Assembly: GCF_001273955.1 (NCBI RefSeq)
Contig: NZ_LIGI01000001.1
Coordinates: forward strand, 4,529,236 to 4,584,256
Length of the DNA: 55,021 nucleotides
Direction of reading: 5' to 3'
DNA from: Bacillus sp. FJAT-27245
GTDB lineage: Bacteria; Bacillota; Bacilli; Bacillales; Cytobacillaceae
The notes below the pieces were generated by a model. The model was not told the origin of the DNA, ran no database searches, and was given only the letters and a program-made list of their open reading frames with translations. Made by a program: the position numbers and the translations under genes. Of this stretch, positions 10,626 through 19,418 are shown piece by piece (the first letter of the stretch is position 1; every line of letters starts with the position of its first letter).

Positions 10626-11396
10626 ATGCTGATAGACACCCATGCCCACTTGAACGCGGAGCAGTATAAGGACGATATTGAGGAAGTCATCACCCGGGCG
10701 AGGGAAAATGGAGTTGAAAAAATGGTTGTTGTCGGATTTGACCGGCCGACAATCGAGAAGGCCATCGAACTCGCGGAGGCCCATGAGTTCATTTATGCCT
10801 GCGTCGGCTGGCACCCGGTCGATGCCATTGACATGACGGATGAGGACCTGGTATGGATTGAGGAGCTCGCCTCGCATTCCAAGGTGGTCGCCATTGGTGA
10901 AATGGGCTTGGATTACCACTGGGACAAATCACCCAGGGATATCCAAAAAGAAGTGTTCAGGAAGCAAATCAGGCTTGCCAAAAAAGTAAAACTTCCCATC
11001 GTCATCCATAATAGGGACGCAACAGCGGATATTGTGGAAATCCTCAAGGAGGAAAATGCTTCAGAGGTTGGAGGCATTATGCACTGCTATAGCGGAAGCG
11101 TTGAAATTGCAAAGCAATGTGTGGATATGAACTTCTATATTTCGCTGGGCGGGCCAGTTACGTTCAAGAATGCTGTAAAGCCAAAGGAAGTGGCGGCTGA
11201 ATTGCCGCTCGAAAGGCTGCTCATCGAAACCGACTGCCCATACCTCACCCCGCATCCGCATAGGGGGAAGCGCAATGAACCCTCCTATGTCAGGCTTGTC
11301 GCCGAGGAAATTGCCAGTATCAAGGGCATCCCGTTTGAGGATGTAGCAAAGGCTACAACAGAAAATGCTTTGCGATTATTCGGCATAAGCCGATAG
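10626..11396 (+). CDS. yabD: TatD-family metal-dependent DNase YabD
   Basis: 256 aa TIM-barrel hydrolase. The metal site is visible as DTHAHLN at the N-terminus, EMGLDYHW, IHNRDA, HCYSG and ETDCPYLTP. Members are 3'-5' exonucleases or deoxyribonucleases acting on DNA ends; the physiological role in Bacillus is not clear. Met at 10626 starts the fold (MLIDTHAHL) and is preceded by AAAGGAAG. The longer frame from 10560 would include the metS terminator. Downstream, 11397-11558 holds only AT-rich spacer before the yabE promoter. Confidence 0.93.
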   Translation: MLIDTHAHLNAEQYKDDIEEVITRARENGVEKMVVVGFDRPTIEKAIELAEAHEFIYACVGWHPVDAIDMTDEDLVWIEELASHSKVVAIGEMGLDYHWDKSPRDIQKEVFRKQIRLAKKVKLPIVIHNRDATADIVEILKEENASEVGGIMHCYSGSVEIAKQCVDMNFYISLGGPVTFKNAVKPKEVAAELPLERLLIETDCPYLTPHPHRGKRNEPSYVRLVAEEIASIKGIPFEDVAKATTENALRLFGISR

Positions 11397-11558
11397 AAGA
11401 ACGTGTCGAATTGATAGGAAGTTTGTCCAATTTTTTTATAAAAACAAAAAGTTCTACAAGTCTCCTTTTCTGCATAGGATGAACATGTCGATAAGTAATT
11501 CTTTGCTTTTCCAGGTGGGATGTGCATAATTAGAACTACCTTCGGAAAAGTACCAGAG

Positions 11559-11588
11559 TTGACAGCCGGCAATATGGTTCTATATAAT
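11559..11588 (+). promoter_or_regulatory. consensus sigma-A promoter of yabE
   Basis: TTGACA, an 18-base spacer and TATAAT; both hexamers match consensus perfectly. AAGGAGGCG follows about 12 bases later. Confidence 0.85.
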
Positions 11589-11629
11589 CACTCCAAGAAA
11601 AGGAGGCGTTTTTCATCGGATCCATAAAC

Positions 11630-12817
11630 ATGAAAAGCCTGTTTCCAACGTCTTTGAGTAGGAAGAAAATGGCAGTGTTTTTTGCCAGTTTCCTAGTTTT
11701 CATAGCTACCCTCGGGATCCTTTTTTATGAAGGGACAAAAAGCACCGTCGCCTTGACCATTAACGGCAAGGAGAAAACGGTGGAAACCCGGGCTGGCACC
11801 GTGGAAGATCTATTCAGGGAGTTGAACATTACGGTCAACTCAAATGACTATCTGTTTCCTCCAGTCGGGACCAAGGTGAAGGACAATCTTGAAATCGTCT
11901 GGAAGAAAGCGAAGCAGGTTGAACTTGTCAAAGATAACGAGAAAAAAACGGTATGGACTACAGCCGACACGGTTGGGGAGCTCCTTGACGAGCAGAAGAT
12001 AGCGTTGATACCGCAAGATCATATTTCTGTAAGACCCGAAAAGCCAATCAGCAACAAAATGAGCATCGAAATCAGGAAAGCTCTTTATTTAAGCTTAATT
12101 GATGGCAGCAAGAAAGAACAAAAAGTGTGGTCCACTTCGGCTACGGTCGCTGACTTTTTAAAACAGCAAGGCATTATACTAACTAAACTAGATCGAGTTG
12201 AACCTCCCTTGCAGGAAGAGATCAAACAAAATGCCGTGATAAAGGTCGTTCGAGTAGAAAAAGTCACCGATGTAGTGGAAGAACCAATTAAGTTTGCAGT
12301 GGTCACAAAGAAGGATGCCAAACTGGCAAAAGGCAGTAATAAGGTTGTCACCGAAGGGAAAGATGGACTTCGTTCAAGGAAGTTCGAAGTCGTAAGGGAA
12401 AATGGAAAAGAAGTTACCCGGAAGCTGATCAGTGAAAAAACGGTCCGCGCCAAACAGGACAAAGTTGTTGCTGTTGGCACGAAAATCCTCGTTGCCCAGG
12501 TTTCGCGGGGCGCAGCACCTGCAGGGGGCAGGGAACTTTATGTATCCTCTACAGCCTATACCGCCGGCTGCAATGGCTGTTCGGGCACGACTGCAACAGG
12601 AATCAATCTTCGTGCGAATCCACATTTAAAGGTAATTGCAGTTGACCCAAGGGTTATTCCGCTTGGTACGAAAGTGTATGTTGAAGGATATGGTTATGCA
12701 GTTGCCGCTGATAAAGGCTCCGCAATCAAGGGACATAAAATAGACGTCTTTTTCCCGAATTTGTCCGACGCATATCGGTGGGGGACAAGGAAAGTGAAGA
12801 TCAAGATTTTGAATTAG
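11630..12817 (+). CDS. yabE: cell-wall-binding protein YabE (DUF348-G5-3D), putative muralytic enzyme
   Basis: 395 aa. One N-terminal membrane anchor or signal (about 15-33) is followed by repeated DUF348 domains (about 38-190), a G5 domain (about 210-290, ending near KVVAVGTK) and a C-terminal 3D domain (about 305-395) with the three-aspartate motif (DPRVIPLG, ADKGSAIKG, IDVFF). This is the layout of stationary-phase Rpf/Sps-like proteins, which are thought to act as lytic transglycosylases. The ATG at 11630 lies 21 bases from a strong RBS (11600-11608), so the true start may be an upstream non-AUG codon. A minus-strand ECF-type promoter lies downstream of the gene. Confidence 0.9.
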   Translation: MKSLFPTSLSRKKMAVFFASFLVFIATLGILFYEGTKSTVALTINGKEKTVETRAGTVEDLFRELNITVNSNDYLFPPVGTKVKDNLEIVWKKAKQVELVKDNEKKTVWTTADTVGELLDEQKIALIPQDHISVRPEKPISNKMSIEIRKALYLSLIDGSKKEQKVWSTSATVADFLKQQGIILTKLDRVEPPLQEEIKQNAVIKVVRVEKVTDVVEEPIKFAVVTKKDAKLAKGSNKVVTEGKDGLRSRKFEVVRENGKEVTRKLISEKTVRAKQDKVVAVGTKILVAQVSRGAAPAGGRELYVSSTAYTAGCNGCSGTTATGINLRANPHLKVIAVDPRVIPLGTKVYVEGYGYAVAADKGSAIKGHKIDVFFPNLSDAYRWGTRKVKIKILN

Positions 12818-12825
12818 CCATACAT

Positions 12826-12859
12826 AAATGCAGGGGGCAAACCTCTGCATTTTGTTTTT
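12826..12859 (+). terminator. yabE terminator
   Basis: AAATGCAG / CTGCATTT hairpin followed by a T-rich tract. Read on the minus strand it has no T run, so an antisense transcript from downstream could pass it. Confidence 0.8.
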
Positions 12860-12907
12860 GTGCTAATTATTCCTTATACTAAGGACGTAATTTCCTTATT
12901 GTTTATA

Positions 12908-12936
12908 TAGACGCAAAAGGTTACAGTTTGGTTTCA
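12908..12936 (-). promoter_or_regulatory. ECF-sigma-type promoter directed antisense to yabE
   Basis: On the minus strand TGAAAC (rc of 12931-12936), a 17-base spacer and CGTC (rc of 12910-12913) extended to CGTCTA. This is the sigma-M/sigma-X/sigma-W type consensus. Its transcript would run into the 3' end of yabE. A cis-antisense RNA to yabE under sigma-X/sigma-M control is known in B. subtilis. Confidence 0.6.
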
Positions 12937-12987
12937 GTACTTTTGCAAAAAGATTAAGTTTTTTTAAAACAATAGAATGTTTTAAAG

Positions 12988-13060
12988 TTGTCTAGCTCCA
13001 GCGCCAAGCGCCTAGTATACTTCGGTTCATACGGCGCTGATCTGGCGCCTGCGCTTTTCT
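12988..13060. repeat. dispersed intergenic repeat (GTCTAGCTCCAGCGCC type)
   Basis: The segment begins TTGTCTAGCTCCAGCGCC and ends in TACGGCGCT...GGCGC...CGCTTTTCT. The end is shared with 16394-16424. I recognise this class as a common dispersed, structure-forming repeat in Bacillaceae intergenic regions. Inverted GGCGC/GCGCC segments allow a hairpin. It sits immediately before the rnmV RBS. Confidence 0.55.
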
Positions 13061-13084
13061 AATCCCACTCCGATGGAGGATGCA

Positions 13085-14516
<1,432 letters not shown>

Positions 14517-14550
14517 TCCTTCAAGCCGGCGTCCGCAGCCCGCGGTAGTC

Positions 14551-14578
14551 ACCTGTTGTTTTGCATCCGCATAGCTTA
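14551..14578 (+). promoter_or_regulatory. sigma-K type promoter of yabG
   Basis: AC at 14551-14552, a 17-base spacer and CATAGCTTA (14570-14578), matching the sigma-K pattern mAC-N16/17-CATAnnnTA. yabG is sigma-K dependent in B. subtilis. Confidence 0.7.
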
Positions 14579-14605
14579 TGGAAGAAACCTATTGGGGTGA
14601 ATTCT

Positions 14606-15493
14606 GTGGCTATAAAGAAAATGGATATCGTCGGCAGGCGCTCGTATAATTGTGACATCCTATTCCGGGTTATTGATATCGTGGAGAAGGATGGCCGGCA
14701 GGTTGCTTATCTTTATGGGGAATATATTCGGCTGGCGGCAGATGCCCCCATTGAGGATTTGGTGGCCATGAGCCTTGCCGAAATGCAAAAGATGTCAAAT
14801 GAATACCGCTCCAAGGAGGAGCAGTCCCTTGAGCTTTTCCGCCAGGACGTGACCTTGCTGAAGCAAAGGCAGGAATACCAGGTGACCGGGGGATATGCAA
14901 AGCCGGCGAATTATTTTCAGATTCCCGGCAAGGTACTGCATCTTGACGGAGATCAAACGTATTTGAAAAAATGCCTGGCTCTATATGAAAAAATAGGCAT
15001 ACCCGTATATGGAATCCATTGCAGTGAAAAGGAGATGCCGGAACGAATTGGGGGCTTCCTTGATTATTACCGCCCGGATATCCTTGTCGTTACCGGCCAT
15101 GATGCTTATTCGAAAACAAAAGGGAAAATGAGTGACATCAATGCGTACCGCCACTCAAAACAATTTGTCGAGACTGTCAAGGAGGCGAGGAGGAAGGTTC
15201 CGAACCTCGACCAGCTCGTCATTTTTGCAGGGGCGTGCCAGTCGCATTTTGAATCGCTCATAACCGCTGGCGCAAATTTTGCGAGCTCACCTTCAAGAAT
15301 CAATATCCATGCGCTCGACCCGGTTTATATCGTCGCAAAAATCAGCTTCACACCGTTCATGGAGCGCATCCATGTCTGGGATGTTTTAAGGAACACGCTC
15401 ACAGGGGAGAAAGGGCTCGGCGGGATTGAAACAAAAGGCGTTTTAAGGACAGGAATGCCCTACCGCCCTGAATACGCGCAAGAAGGGGAATAA
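14606..15493 (+). CDS. yabG: sporulation-specific protease YabG
   Basis: 295 aa (B. subtilis about 290). YabG is a mother-cell protease that processes spore coat proteins during late sporulation, associated with Tgl crosslinking. The protein has a short KOW/SH3-like start (MDIVGRRSYNCDILFRV), then a catalytic region with conserved His and Cys such as VTGHDAYSKTKG and FAGACQSHFE. GTG at 14606 is preferred: GGGGTGA lies five bases before it, and the longer frame from 14561 would overlap the sigma-K promoter. It is monocistronic. Confidence 0.92.
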   Translation: MAIKKMDIVGRRSYNCDILFRVIDIVEKDGRQVAYLYGEYIRLAADAPIEDLVAMSLAEMQKMSNEYRSKEEQSLELFRQDVTLLKQRQEYQVTGGYAKPANYFQIPGKVLHLDGDQTYLKKCLALYEKIGIPVYGIHCSEKEMPERIGGFLDYYRPDILVVTGHDAYSKTKGKMSDINAYRHSKQFVETVKEARRKVPNLDQLVIFAGACQSHFESLITAGANFASSPSRINIHALDPVYIVAKISFTPFMERIHVWDVLRNTLTGEKGLGGIETKGVLRTGMPYRPEYAQEGE

Positions 15494-15562
15494 GCCTTGG
15501 GAAGAGGCTTATTTTTCTTTTTATAGACATTGTAAATTCTTATAAGAGAGTTTGGAAAGTAA

Positions 15563-15749
15563 GTTGATTGGAGTGAGGGCACCGACTCCTCGAAAACGCT
15601 AAGGCGTTTTCTTCGTGCGTGGGTATATTCGAAGATGCCATTCAGTGTCCTGCGGGATGCAGCGGCAAGGTTGAGACCCCACAGGCGCCCGCGCCGAGGA
15701 GGCTCAACTGACGCCCCGCGAAAAGCGTGTGCCCAGAGCGGAAATCAAC
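15563..15749. repeat. 187-bp dispersed Bacillaceae repeat with inverted ends
   Basis: The element begins GTTGATTGGAG and ends GCGGAAATCAAC, giving 7-base terminal inverted repeats (GTTGATT / AATCAAC). Inside are the familiar segments GAGACCCCACAGGCGC, GAGGAGGCTCAACTG and CCCGCGAAAAGCG, plus a hairpin AAAACGC / GCGTTTT at 15592-15612. I recognise it as a repeat present in many copies in Bacillaceae chromosomes. The frame 15635-15823 across it is not a gene. Confidence 0.7.
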
Positions 15750-15873
15750 GACAAGGTTTCTTTAAAACACAAATGAATCTATCTGGCCGAGAAATTTGCC
15801 TTTACATAAAAAGCTGTGGATAGGTAAAACTAAAGATTGTTGAAATTTAAAGAAAAAAGTAGAACAAAAAATA

Positions 15874-15903
15874 TTGACAATCTTTTTCGCTGACTGATAT
15901 AAT
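15874..15903 (+). promoter_or_regulatory. veg upstream promoter
   Basis: TTGACA, an 18-base spacer and TATAAT preceded by TGA (extended -10). Both hexamers are perfect. Confidence 0.85.
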
Positions 15904-15916
15904 TTATGTTTTTTCT

Positions 15917-15945
15917 TTGACAAAATTATGTCAGCGTGTTATACT
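15917..15945 (+). promoter_or_regulatory. veg downstream promoter
   Basis: TTGACA, a 17-base spacer and TATACT with an upstream TG. It lies 42 bases after the first promoter, so veg has two strong sigma-A promoters in tandem, in keeping with its fame as a very strongly expressed gene. Confidence 0.85.
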
Positions 15946-15966
15946 TTACACAGTGAGGTGGACCGA

Positions 15967-16230
15967 ATGCCAAAAACACTTGCCGACATTAAAAAGGCTC
16001 TGGATTCAAATTTGGGTAAAAGACTCCTGCTTAAAGCAAACGGAGGCCGCAGAAAGACGATTGAACGGTCAGGCGTCCTTGCGGAGACTTACCCATCAGT
16101 ATTTGTTATTGAACTGGATCAGGAAGAAAATGCATTTGAACGTGTTTCTTACAGCTATGCAGATGTACTGACAGAAACAGTCGAAATCACCTTCTATGAA
16201 GAATCAGCAGGACAGGCAGCACTAAGCTAG
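15967..16230 (+). CDS. veg: Veg protein
   Basis: 87 aa, close to the 86 aa of B. subtilis. The core [19 protein letters not shown] and [13 protein letters not shown] is nearly invariant in the DUF1021/Veg family. Veg is very abundant and has been linked to biofilm formation and spore outgrowth; its molecular role is not settled. ATG at 15967 follows GAGGTGG with five bases between. The longer frame from 15928 runs back into the promoter. It is monocistronic with its own terminator. Confidence 0.95.
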   Translation: MPKTLADIKKALDSNLGKRLLLKANGGRRKTIERSGVLAETYPSVFVIELDQEENAFERVSYSYADVLTETVEITFYEESAGQAALS

Positions 16231-16245
16231 ATATAATTTTGCAGG

Positions 16246-16273
16246 ACAGCGGCGAGTTAGAGCCGCTGTTTTT
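16246..16273 (+). terminator. veg terminator
   Basis: ACAGCGGC / GCCGCTGT hairpin followed by TTTTT. Confidence 0.9.
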
Positions 16274-16280
16274 GCGTTTT

Positions 16281-16424
16281 CGGCACTAAACGGGCACTTT
16301 TGCTCCTGCGCCACAGCAAATTCGGGGAAGTTGTCTTCAACTCATCGCAAAGCTGCAAGGAAGTAACTCAGGCAGTTGCTTCCCTCCAGTCCATACGGCG
16401 CTAAACGGGCGCTTTCGCTTTTCT
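16281..16424. repeat. structured intergenic repeat with direct repeats and a hairpin
   Basis: CGGCACTAAACGGGCACTTT (16281) recurs as CGGCGCTAAACGGGCGCTTT (16396), 24-base copies with three differences and a 115-base offset. Between them GGAAGTAACT and AGTTGCTTCC (16359-16383) form a hairpin with one mismatch. The 3' copy ends in the same CGCTTTTCT motif as the repeat at 12988-13060. It fills most of the veg-sspF gap and has no coding signal. Confidence 0.55.
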
Positions 16425-16461
16425 GACAGGATTAGGCATTATGAATTTTGGGGATAGCCAG

Positions 16462-16468
16462 CATACTA
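16462..16468 (+). promoter_or_regulatory. candidate sigma-G -10 element of sspF
   Basis: CATACTA, an exact match to the sigma-G -10 consensus, 34 bases before the sspF start. The expected TGAATA is poor at 17-18 bases upstream; TGAATT occurs at 14 bases. SASP genes are sigma-G dependent. Confidence 0.4.
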
Positions 16469-16502
16469 AGAATGCCGCTGCTGCCGGAAGGGGTTTTTGA
16501 TA

Positions 16503-16685
16503 ATGGCGAGAAGACGTGGAGTAATGTCTGACCGTTTTAAAGAAGAACTGGCAAAGGACCTTGGTTTCTATGATGTTGTTGAAAGGGAAGGCTGGGGCGG
16601 CATAAAGGCGCGCGATGCGGGCAACATGGTCAAGCGTGCGATCGAGCTGGCCGAGCAGCAGCTTCTTGAGAGCAGAAAAGGGTGA
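16503..16685 (+). CDS. sspF: small acid-soluble spore protein SspF (alpha/beta type)
   Basis: 60 aa SASP-like protein that coats DNA in the dormant spore. The family pattern is clear: [22 protein letters not shown], then [19 protein letters not shown], the second alpha/beta-SASP block. ATG at 16503 follows AAGGGG with nine bases between; an in-frame TTG six bases earlier is less likely. It lies between veg and ispE as in B. subtilis. The stop overlaps the GTG of a small unknown ORF. Confidence 0.93.
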   Translation: MARRRGVMSDRFKEELAKDLGFYDVVEREGWGGIKARDAGNMVKRAIELAEQQLLESRKG

Positions 16686-16885
16686 GCCAACAGCGGCTTC
16701 GCAGGTTAAGGAATTTGGTTGTGGCCGGTAGGCTTGCTTATAAGAAGCTTGGCAGCCTTGTATCCTGCCCGGACAGTCCTGGTATCCTGCTGAAAAAGGA
16801 AGAACATCTGGAAGAGCCGGGAACAATCTGGTATTCAAAAACGGCTAGTGTGAAAAAAGGACCGCGAGCCATTCGATTAAAATAA
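16682..16885 (+). CDS. candidate 67-codon ORF overlapping the sspF stop
   Basis: This frame starts with GTG in a GTGA overlap with the sspF stop codon, the arrangement typical of translational coupling, and runs 67 codons to a stop just before a strong terminator. The product would be basic (many Arg and Lys) with no membrane segment and no motif I recognise. There is no separate RBS beyond AAAAGGG inside sspF. It may be a real forespore-expressed small protein or a chance frame in the sspF 3' untranslated region; I cannot decide by eye. Confidence 0.35.
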   Translation: MSQQRLRRLRNLVVAGRLAYKKLGSLVSCPDSPGILLKKEEHLEEPGTIWYSKTASVKKGPRAIRLK

Positions 16886-16900
16886 CACTTGCAGCACGGC

Positions 16901-16926
16901 AGGCCGGGATTTTTCCCGGCCTCTTT
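16901..16926 (+). terminator. terminator after sspF
   Basis: AGGCCGGGA / TCCCGGCCT stem with a four-base T loop. The tail CTCTTTGCAT is only moderately T-rich. Confidence 0.75.
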
Positions 16927-16966
16927 GCATATTTTCCGGTGCGTTCGGGAAACAGGGGTCTTATCC

Positions 16967-16972
16967 TATAAT
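16967..16972 (+). promoter_or_regulatory. possible -10 of the ispE promoter
   Basis: A perfect TATAAT 159 bases before ispE. The region 17 bases upstream of it reads TTCGGG, so the -35 is weak. The rest of 16973-17110 shows no gene. Confidence 0.35.
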
Positions 16973-17125
16973 TTTTGTGGTAAAATAGGACAAAAACAGG
17001 TGGAACAGTCCAGCGTTGGCCTTAGGGGATGCAAAGCACGCAGGCCCCAGGGGGAGCGCGCCAATTTATCCGGGGAGTGGCCGGATTGGGCGCCAGCTGG
17101 AACATATAAAAGTAGGTGGACCTCA

Positions 17126-17992
17126 TTGAAGCTTTTAGTCAAAGCACCAGCAAAGATCAACCTGTCGCTTGATGTACTGCACAAACGGCCGGATGGCTAT
17201 CATGAAGTAGAAATGATTATGACCACCATCGACCTTGCCGACCGCCTCGAACTGTCGGGCTCGGAAGATGGACAAATTCGGATTCTTTCCCAAAGCCGGT
17301 ATGTTCCGGATGATGAGCGGAATCTTGCCTATCAGGCAGCAAAACTTTTAAAGGATCGTTTCAATGTGAAAGAAGGAGTTACAATTTCAATTGAAAAAGT
17401 AATTCCTGTCGCGGCCGGGCTTGCCGGCGGTAGCAGCGATGCGGCGGCTGCCCTCAGGGGATTGAACAAATTATGGGGACTGGGCCTGTCCCTCGATGAA
17501 TTGGCCGTCCTAGGCGCTGAAATCGGATCGGACGTTTCTTTTTGCGTTTACGGTGGAACAGCCCTTGCGACCGGCAGGGGGGAACGGATTGAGGAATTAC
17601 CCGCCCCTCCAACATGCTGGGTAATCCTGGCCAAGCCGTATCTCGGGGTTTCAACAGCGGATGTCTATAAAAAACTCGATGTTTCAGCGATTGTCCATCC
17701 CGATACTAAATCGATGATTGAGGCAATCCGGAGAAAGGATTACGAGTCAGTTTGTGCGAATGTCGGAAATGTTCTTGAAGAAGTAACGCTTAAGCAATAC
17801 CCGGATGTTGCGCAAATCAAGGATCAAATGAAACGGTTTGGGGCGGATGCTGCCCTCATGAGCGGTAGCGGGCCGACTGTTTTTGGCCTAGTAAGGCATG
17901 ATTCCCGGCTGAATAGAATTTACAATGGTTTGCGGGGGTTTTGCGGGCAGGTTTTTGCGGTAAGAATGCTTGGTGAGCGCCATCTTGAATAA
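17126..17992 (+). CDS. ispE: 4-diphosphocytidyl-2-C-methyl-D-erythritol kinase
   Basis: 288 aa GHMP kinase of the non-mevalonate isoprenoid pathway, which phosphorylates CDP-ME at the 2-hydroxyl. [24 protein letters not shown] is the IspE N-terminal signature. The glycine-rich [17 protein letters not shown] (about 96-112) is the ATP loop, and [11 protein letters not shown] is the third GHMP motif. The start is TTG with AGGTGGA five bases before it, giving [13 protein letters not shown] frame extended to 16889 crosses a terminator and is rejected. Confidence 0.95.
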   Translation: MKLLVKAPAKINLSLDVLHKRPDGYHEVEMIMTTIDLADRLELSGSEDGQIRILSQSRYVPDDERNLAYQAAKLLKDRFNVKEGVTISIEKVIPVAAGLAGGSSDAAAALRGLNKLWGLGLSLDELAVLGAEIGSDVSFCVYGGTALATGRGERIEELPAPPTCWVILAKPYLGVSTADVYKKLDVSAIVHPDTKSMIEAIRRKDYESVCANVGNVLEEVTLKQYPDVAQIKDQMKRFGADAALMSGSGPTVFGLVRHDSRLNRIYNGLRGFCGQVFAVRMLGERHLE

Positions 17993-18034
17993 ATCCGTAC
18001 ATTTATGTTACATTAAATTAAAATATTCGGTAAT
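17985..18034 (+). promoter_or_regulatory. purR promoter with paired PurBox-like operators
   Basis: Box 1 AAATCCGTACATT (17991-18003) matches AWWWCCGAACWWT at 12 of 13 positions. Box 2 AATATTCGGTAAT (18022-18034) matches the inverted form at 12 of 13. They face each other 18 bases apart. A promoter TTGAAT-N18-TACATT with extended TGT (17985-18014) overlaps box 1, so autoregulation by PurR with PRPP as inducer is inferred. Confidence 0.65.
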
Positions 18035-18046
18035 TCGGAGGTTTCC

Positions 18047-18880
18047 ATGAAATTTCGCCGCAGTGAACGACTAATCGACATGACCCATTACTTGCTTGAA
18101 CGGCCCCGTGAACTAGTACCGCTTACTTTTTTCGCGGAGCGGTATTCTTCAGCCAAATCGTCAATAAGCGAAGATTTGGCGATTATTAAAGAAACATTGG
18201 AAAATAGAGGGGTTGGAACTCTCCAAACCATTCCAGGAGCAGCAGGCGGGGTTAAATTCCTGGTAAAAACCAGCGATGAGCATGCGAAGCTTTTTATTGA
18301 AGAGCTTTGTGAATTGATTGCCAAGCCGGACCGTCTCCTGCCGGGCGGATATTTATATTTGGCGGATATCCTTGGGAATCCGTCAATAGTCCAATCAGCG
18401 GGAAAAATCATTGCGTCAGCCTATGCATCAGCCAAGATTGATGTTGTCATGACAGTGGCGACGAAAGGCATTCCGCTTGCATATGCGGTTGCAACACAGC
18501 TGAACGTTCCCTTGGTAATCGTCAGGCGTGACAGCAAAGTGACGGAAGGGCCGACTGTCAGCATTAATTATGTATCCGGATCGGCAAAACGCATTCAAAC
18601 AATGCTTCTTTCAAAGCGCAGCCTTGCGGAAGGATCAAGAGTCCTAATCGTCGATGATTTCATGAAGGCTGGTGGAACAGTCGTCGGGATGGTCAGCCTC
18701 CTTGAGGAGTTCAATGCATCAGTTGCCGGGATTGCGGTGCTGGTCGAATCGGAGAAAATCGAGGAAAGGCTCGTTGATGAATATATTTCACTTGTCCAGC
18801 TCGCCGATGTGGACGTAAAGGAAAAGCGTATCAAAGTAAAAGTAGGGAATTATTTTAACAGAAATGGAAAGGACGAGTAA
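18047..18880 (+). CDS. purR: pur operon repressor PurR
   Basis: 277 aa. An N-terminal winged helix-turn-helix (about 1-73, [18 protein letters not shown]) is joined to a phosphoribosyltransferase-like effector domain. The PRPP-binding motif [13 protein letters not shown] lies near residues 200-212. PurR represses purine synthesis and salvage genes; PRPP releases it. GGAGGTTTCC precedes the ATG. yabJ follows one base after the stop, as in the conserved purR-yabJ-spoVG operon. prs and hpt, which make and use PRPP, are also in this window. Confidence 0.96.
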   Translation: MKFRRSERLIDMTHYLLERPRELVPLTFFAERYSSAKSSISEDLAIIKETLENRGVGTLQTIPGAAGGVKFLVKTSDEHAKLFIEELCELIAKPDRLLPGGYLYLADILGNPSIVQSAGKIIASAYASAKIDVVMTVATKGIPLAYAVATQLNVPLVIVRRDSKVTEGPTVSINYVSGSAKRIQTMLLSKRSLAEGSRVLIVDDFMKAGGTVVGMVSLLEEFNASVAGIAVLVESEKIEERLVDEYISLVQLADVDVKEKRIKVKVGNYFNRNGKDE

Positions 18881-18881
18881 C

Positions 18882-19256
18882 ATGAAAAATATCCAAACTT
18901 CAAACGCCCCAGCCGCTATCGGGCCGTACTCCCAGGGGATTATTGTCAATAAAATGTTTTACAGCTCGGGGCAAATTCCTCTGACCCCGGAGGGAACTAT
19001 GGTGGAAGGAGACGTTGTGGCCCAGGCCAGGCAGGTCTTCCGGAATTTGGAGGCAGTCTTGTCCGCTGCGGGAGCTTCCTTTGAAACAGTTGTAAAGACC
19101 ACGGTTTTTGTAAAAAACATGGATGATTTTGCGTCATTGAATGAAGTGTACGCAGAATATTTTCCGAAACATAAGCCTGCCAGGTCGACTGTTGAAGTAG
19201 CGAGGCTTCCCAAAGACGCGCTAGTGGAAATTGAAGTTGTAGCACTTGTAAAGTGA
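18882..19256 (+). CDS. yabJ: RidA-family enamine/imine deaminase YabJ
   Basis: 124 aa YjgF/YER057c/UK114 protein. It hydrolyses reactive 2-aminoacrylate-type enamines made by PLP enzymes and has been linked to purR function in B. subtilis. The conserved [11 protein letters not shown] start, the trimer-interface glycines and the catalytic arginine in [12 protein letters not shown] are present, as is the terminal glutamate ([10 protein letters not shown]). ATG at 18882 lies directly after the purR stop. No terminator separates it from the spoVG promoter region. Confidence 0.95.
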   Translation: MKNIQTSNAPAAIGPYSQGIIVNKMFYSSGQIPLTPEGTMVEGDVVAQARQVFRNLEAVLSAAGASFETVVKTTVFVKNMDDFASLNEVYAEYFPKHKPARSTVEVARLPKDALVEIEVVALVK

Positions 19257-19346
19257 ACAATTTCGTGAAGGTTTTACCCAATTTATACCACTTTTATCAA
19301 TGATTCACTAATTTGCCCTAATTTTTCAAAAAAATCTCAAAATAAA

Positions 19347-19373
19347 GAAGGAAAATAAAAACATATGGCGAAT
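19347..19373 (+). promoter_or_regulatory. sigma-H promoter of spoVG
   Basis: GAAGGAAAA (19347-19355), an 11-base spacer and GGCGAAT (19367-19373) fit the sigma-H consensus RnAGGAWWW-N11/12-RnnGAAT at every defined base. The surrounding DNA is very AT-rich, as expected for AbrB binding to this promoter in B. subtilis. Confidence 0.8.
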
Positions 19374-19418
19374 ATGAATAATAGGTTTTTATTTTTCAGG
19401 AGAAAAGGGTGTGAACAA

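Noticed and set aside
15635-15823. 62-codon frame before veg
   Set aside because: Lies within the 187-bp dispersed repeat and reads Arg/Pro-rich noise.
16889-17125. N-terminal extension of ispE
   Set aside because: The extended frame crosses the sspF terminator and a likely promoter; the TTG at 17126 has a proper RBS and gives the family N-terminus.
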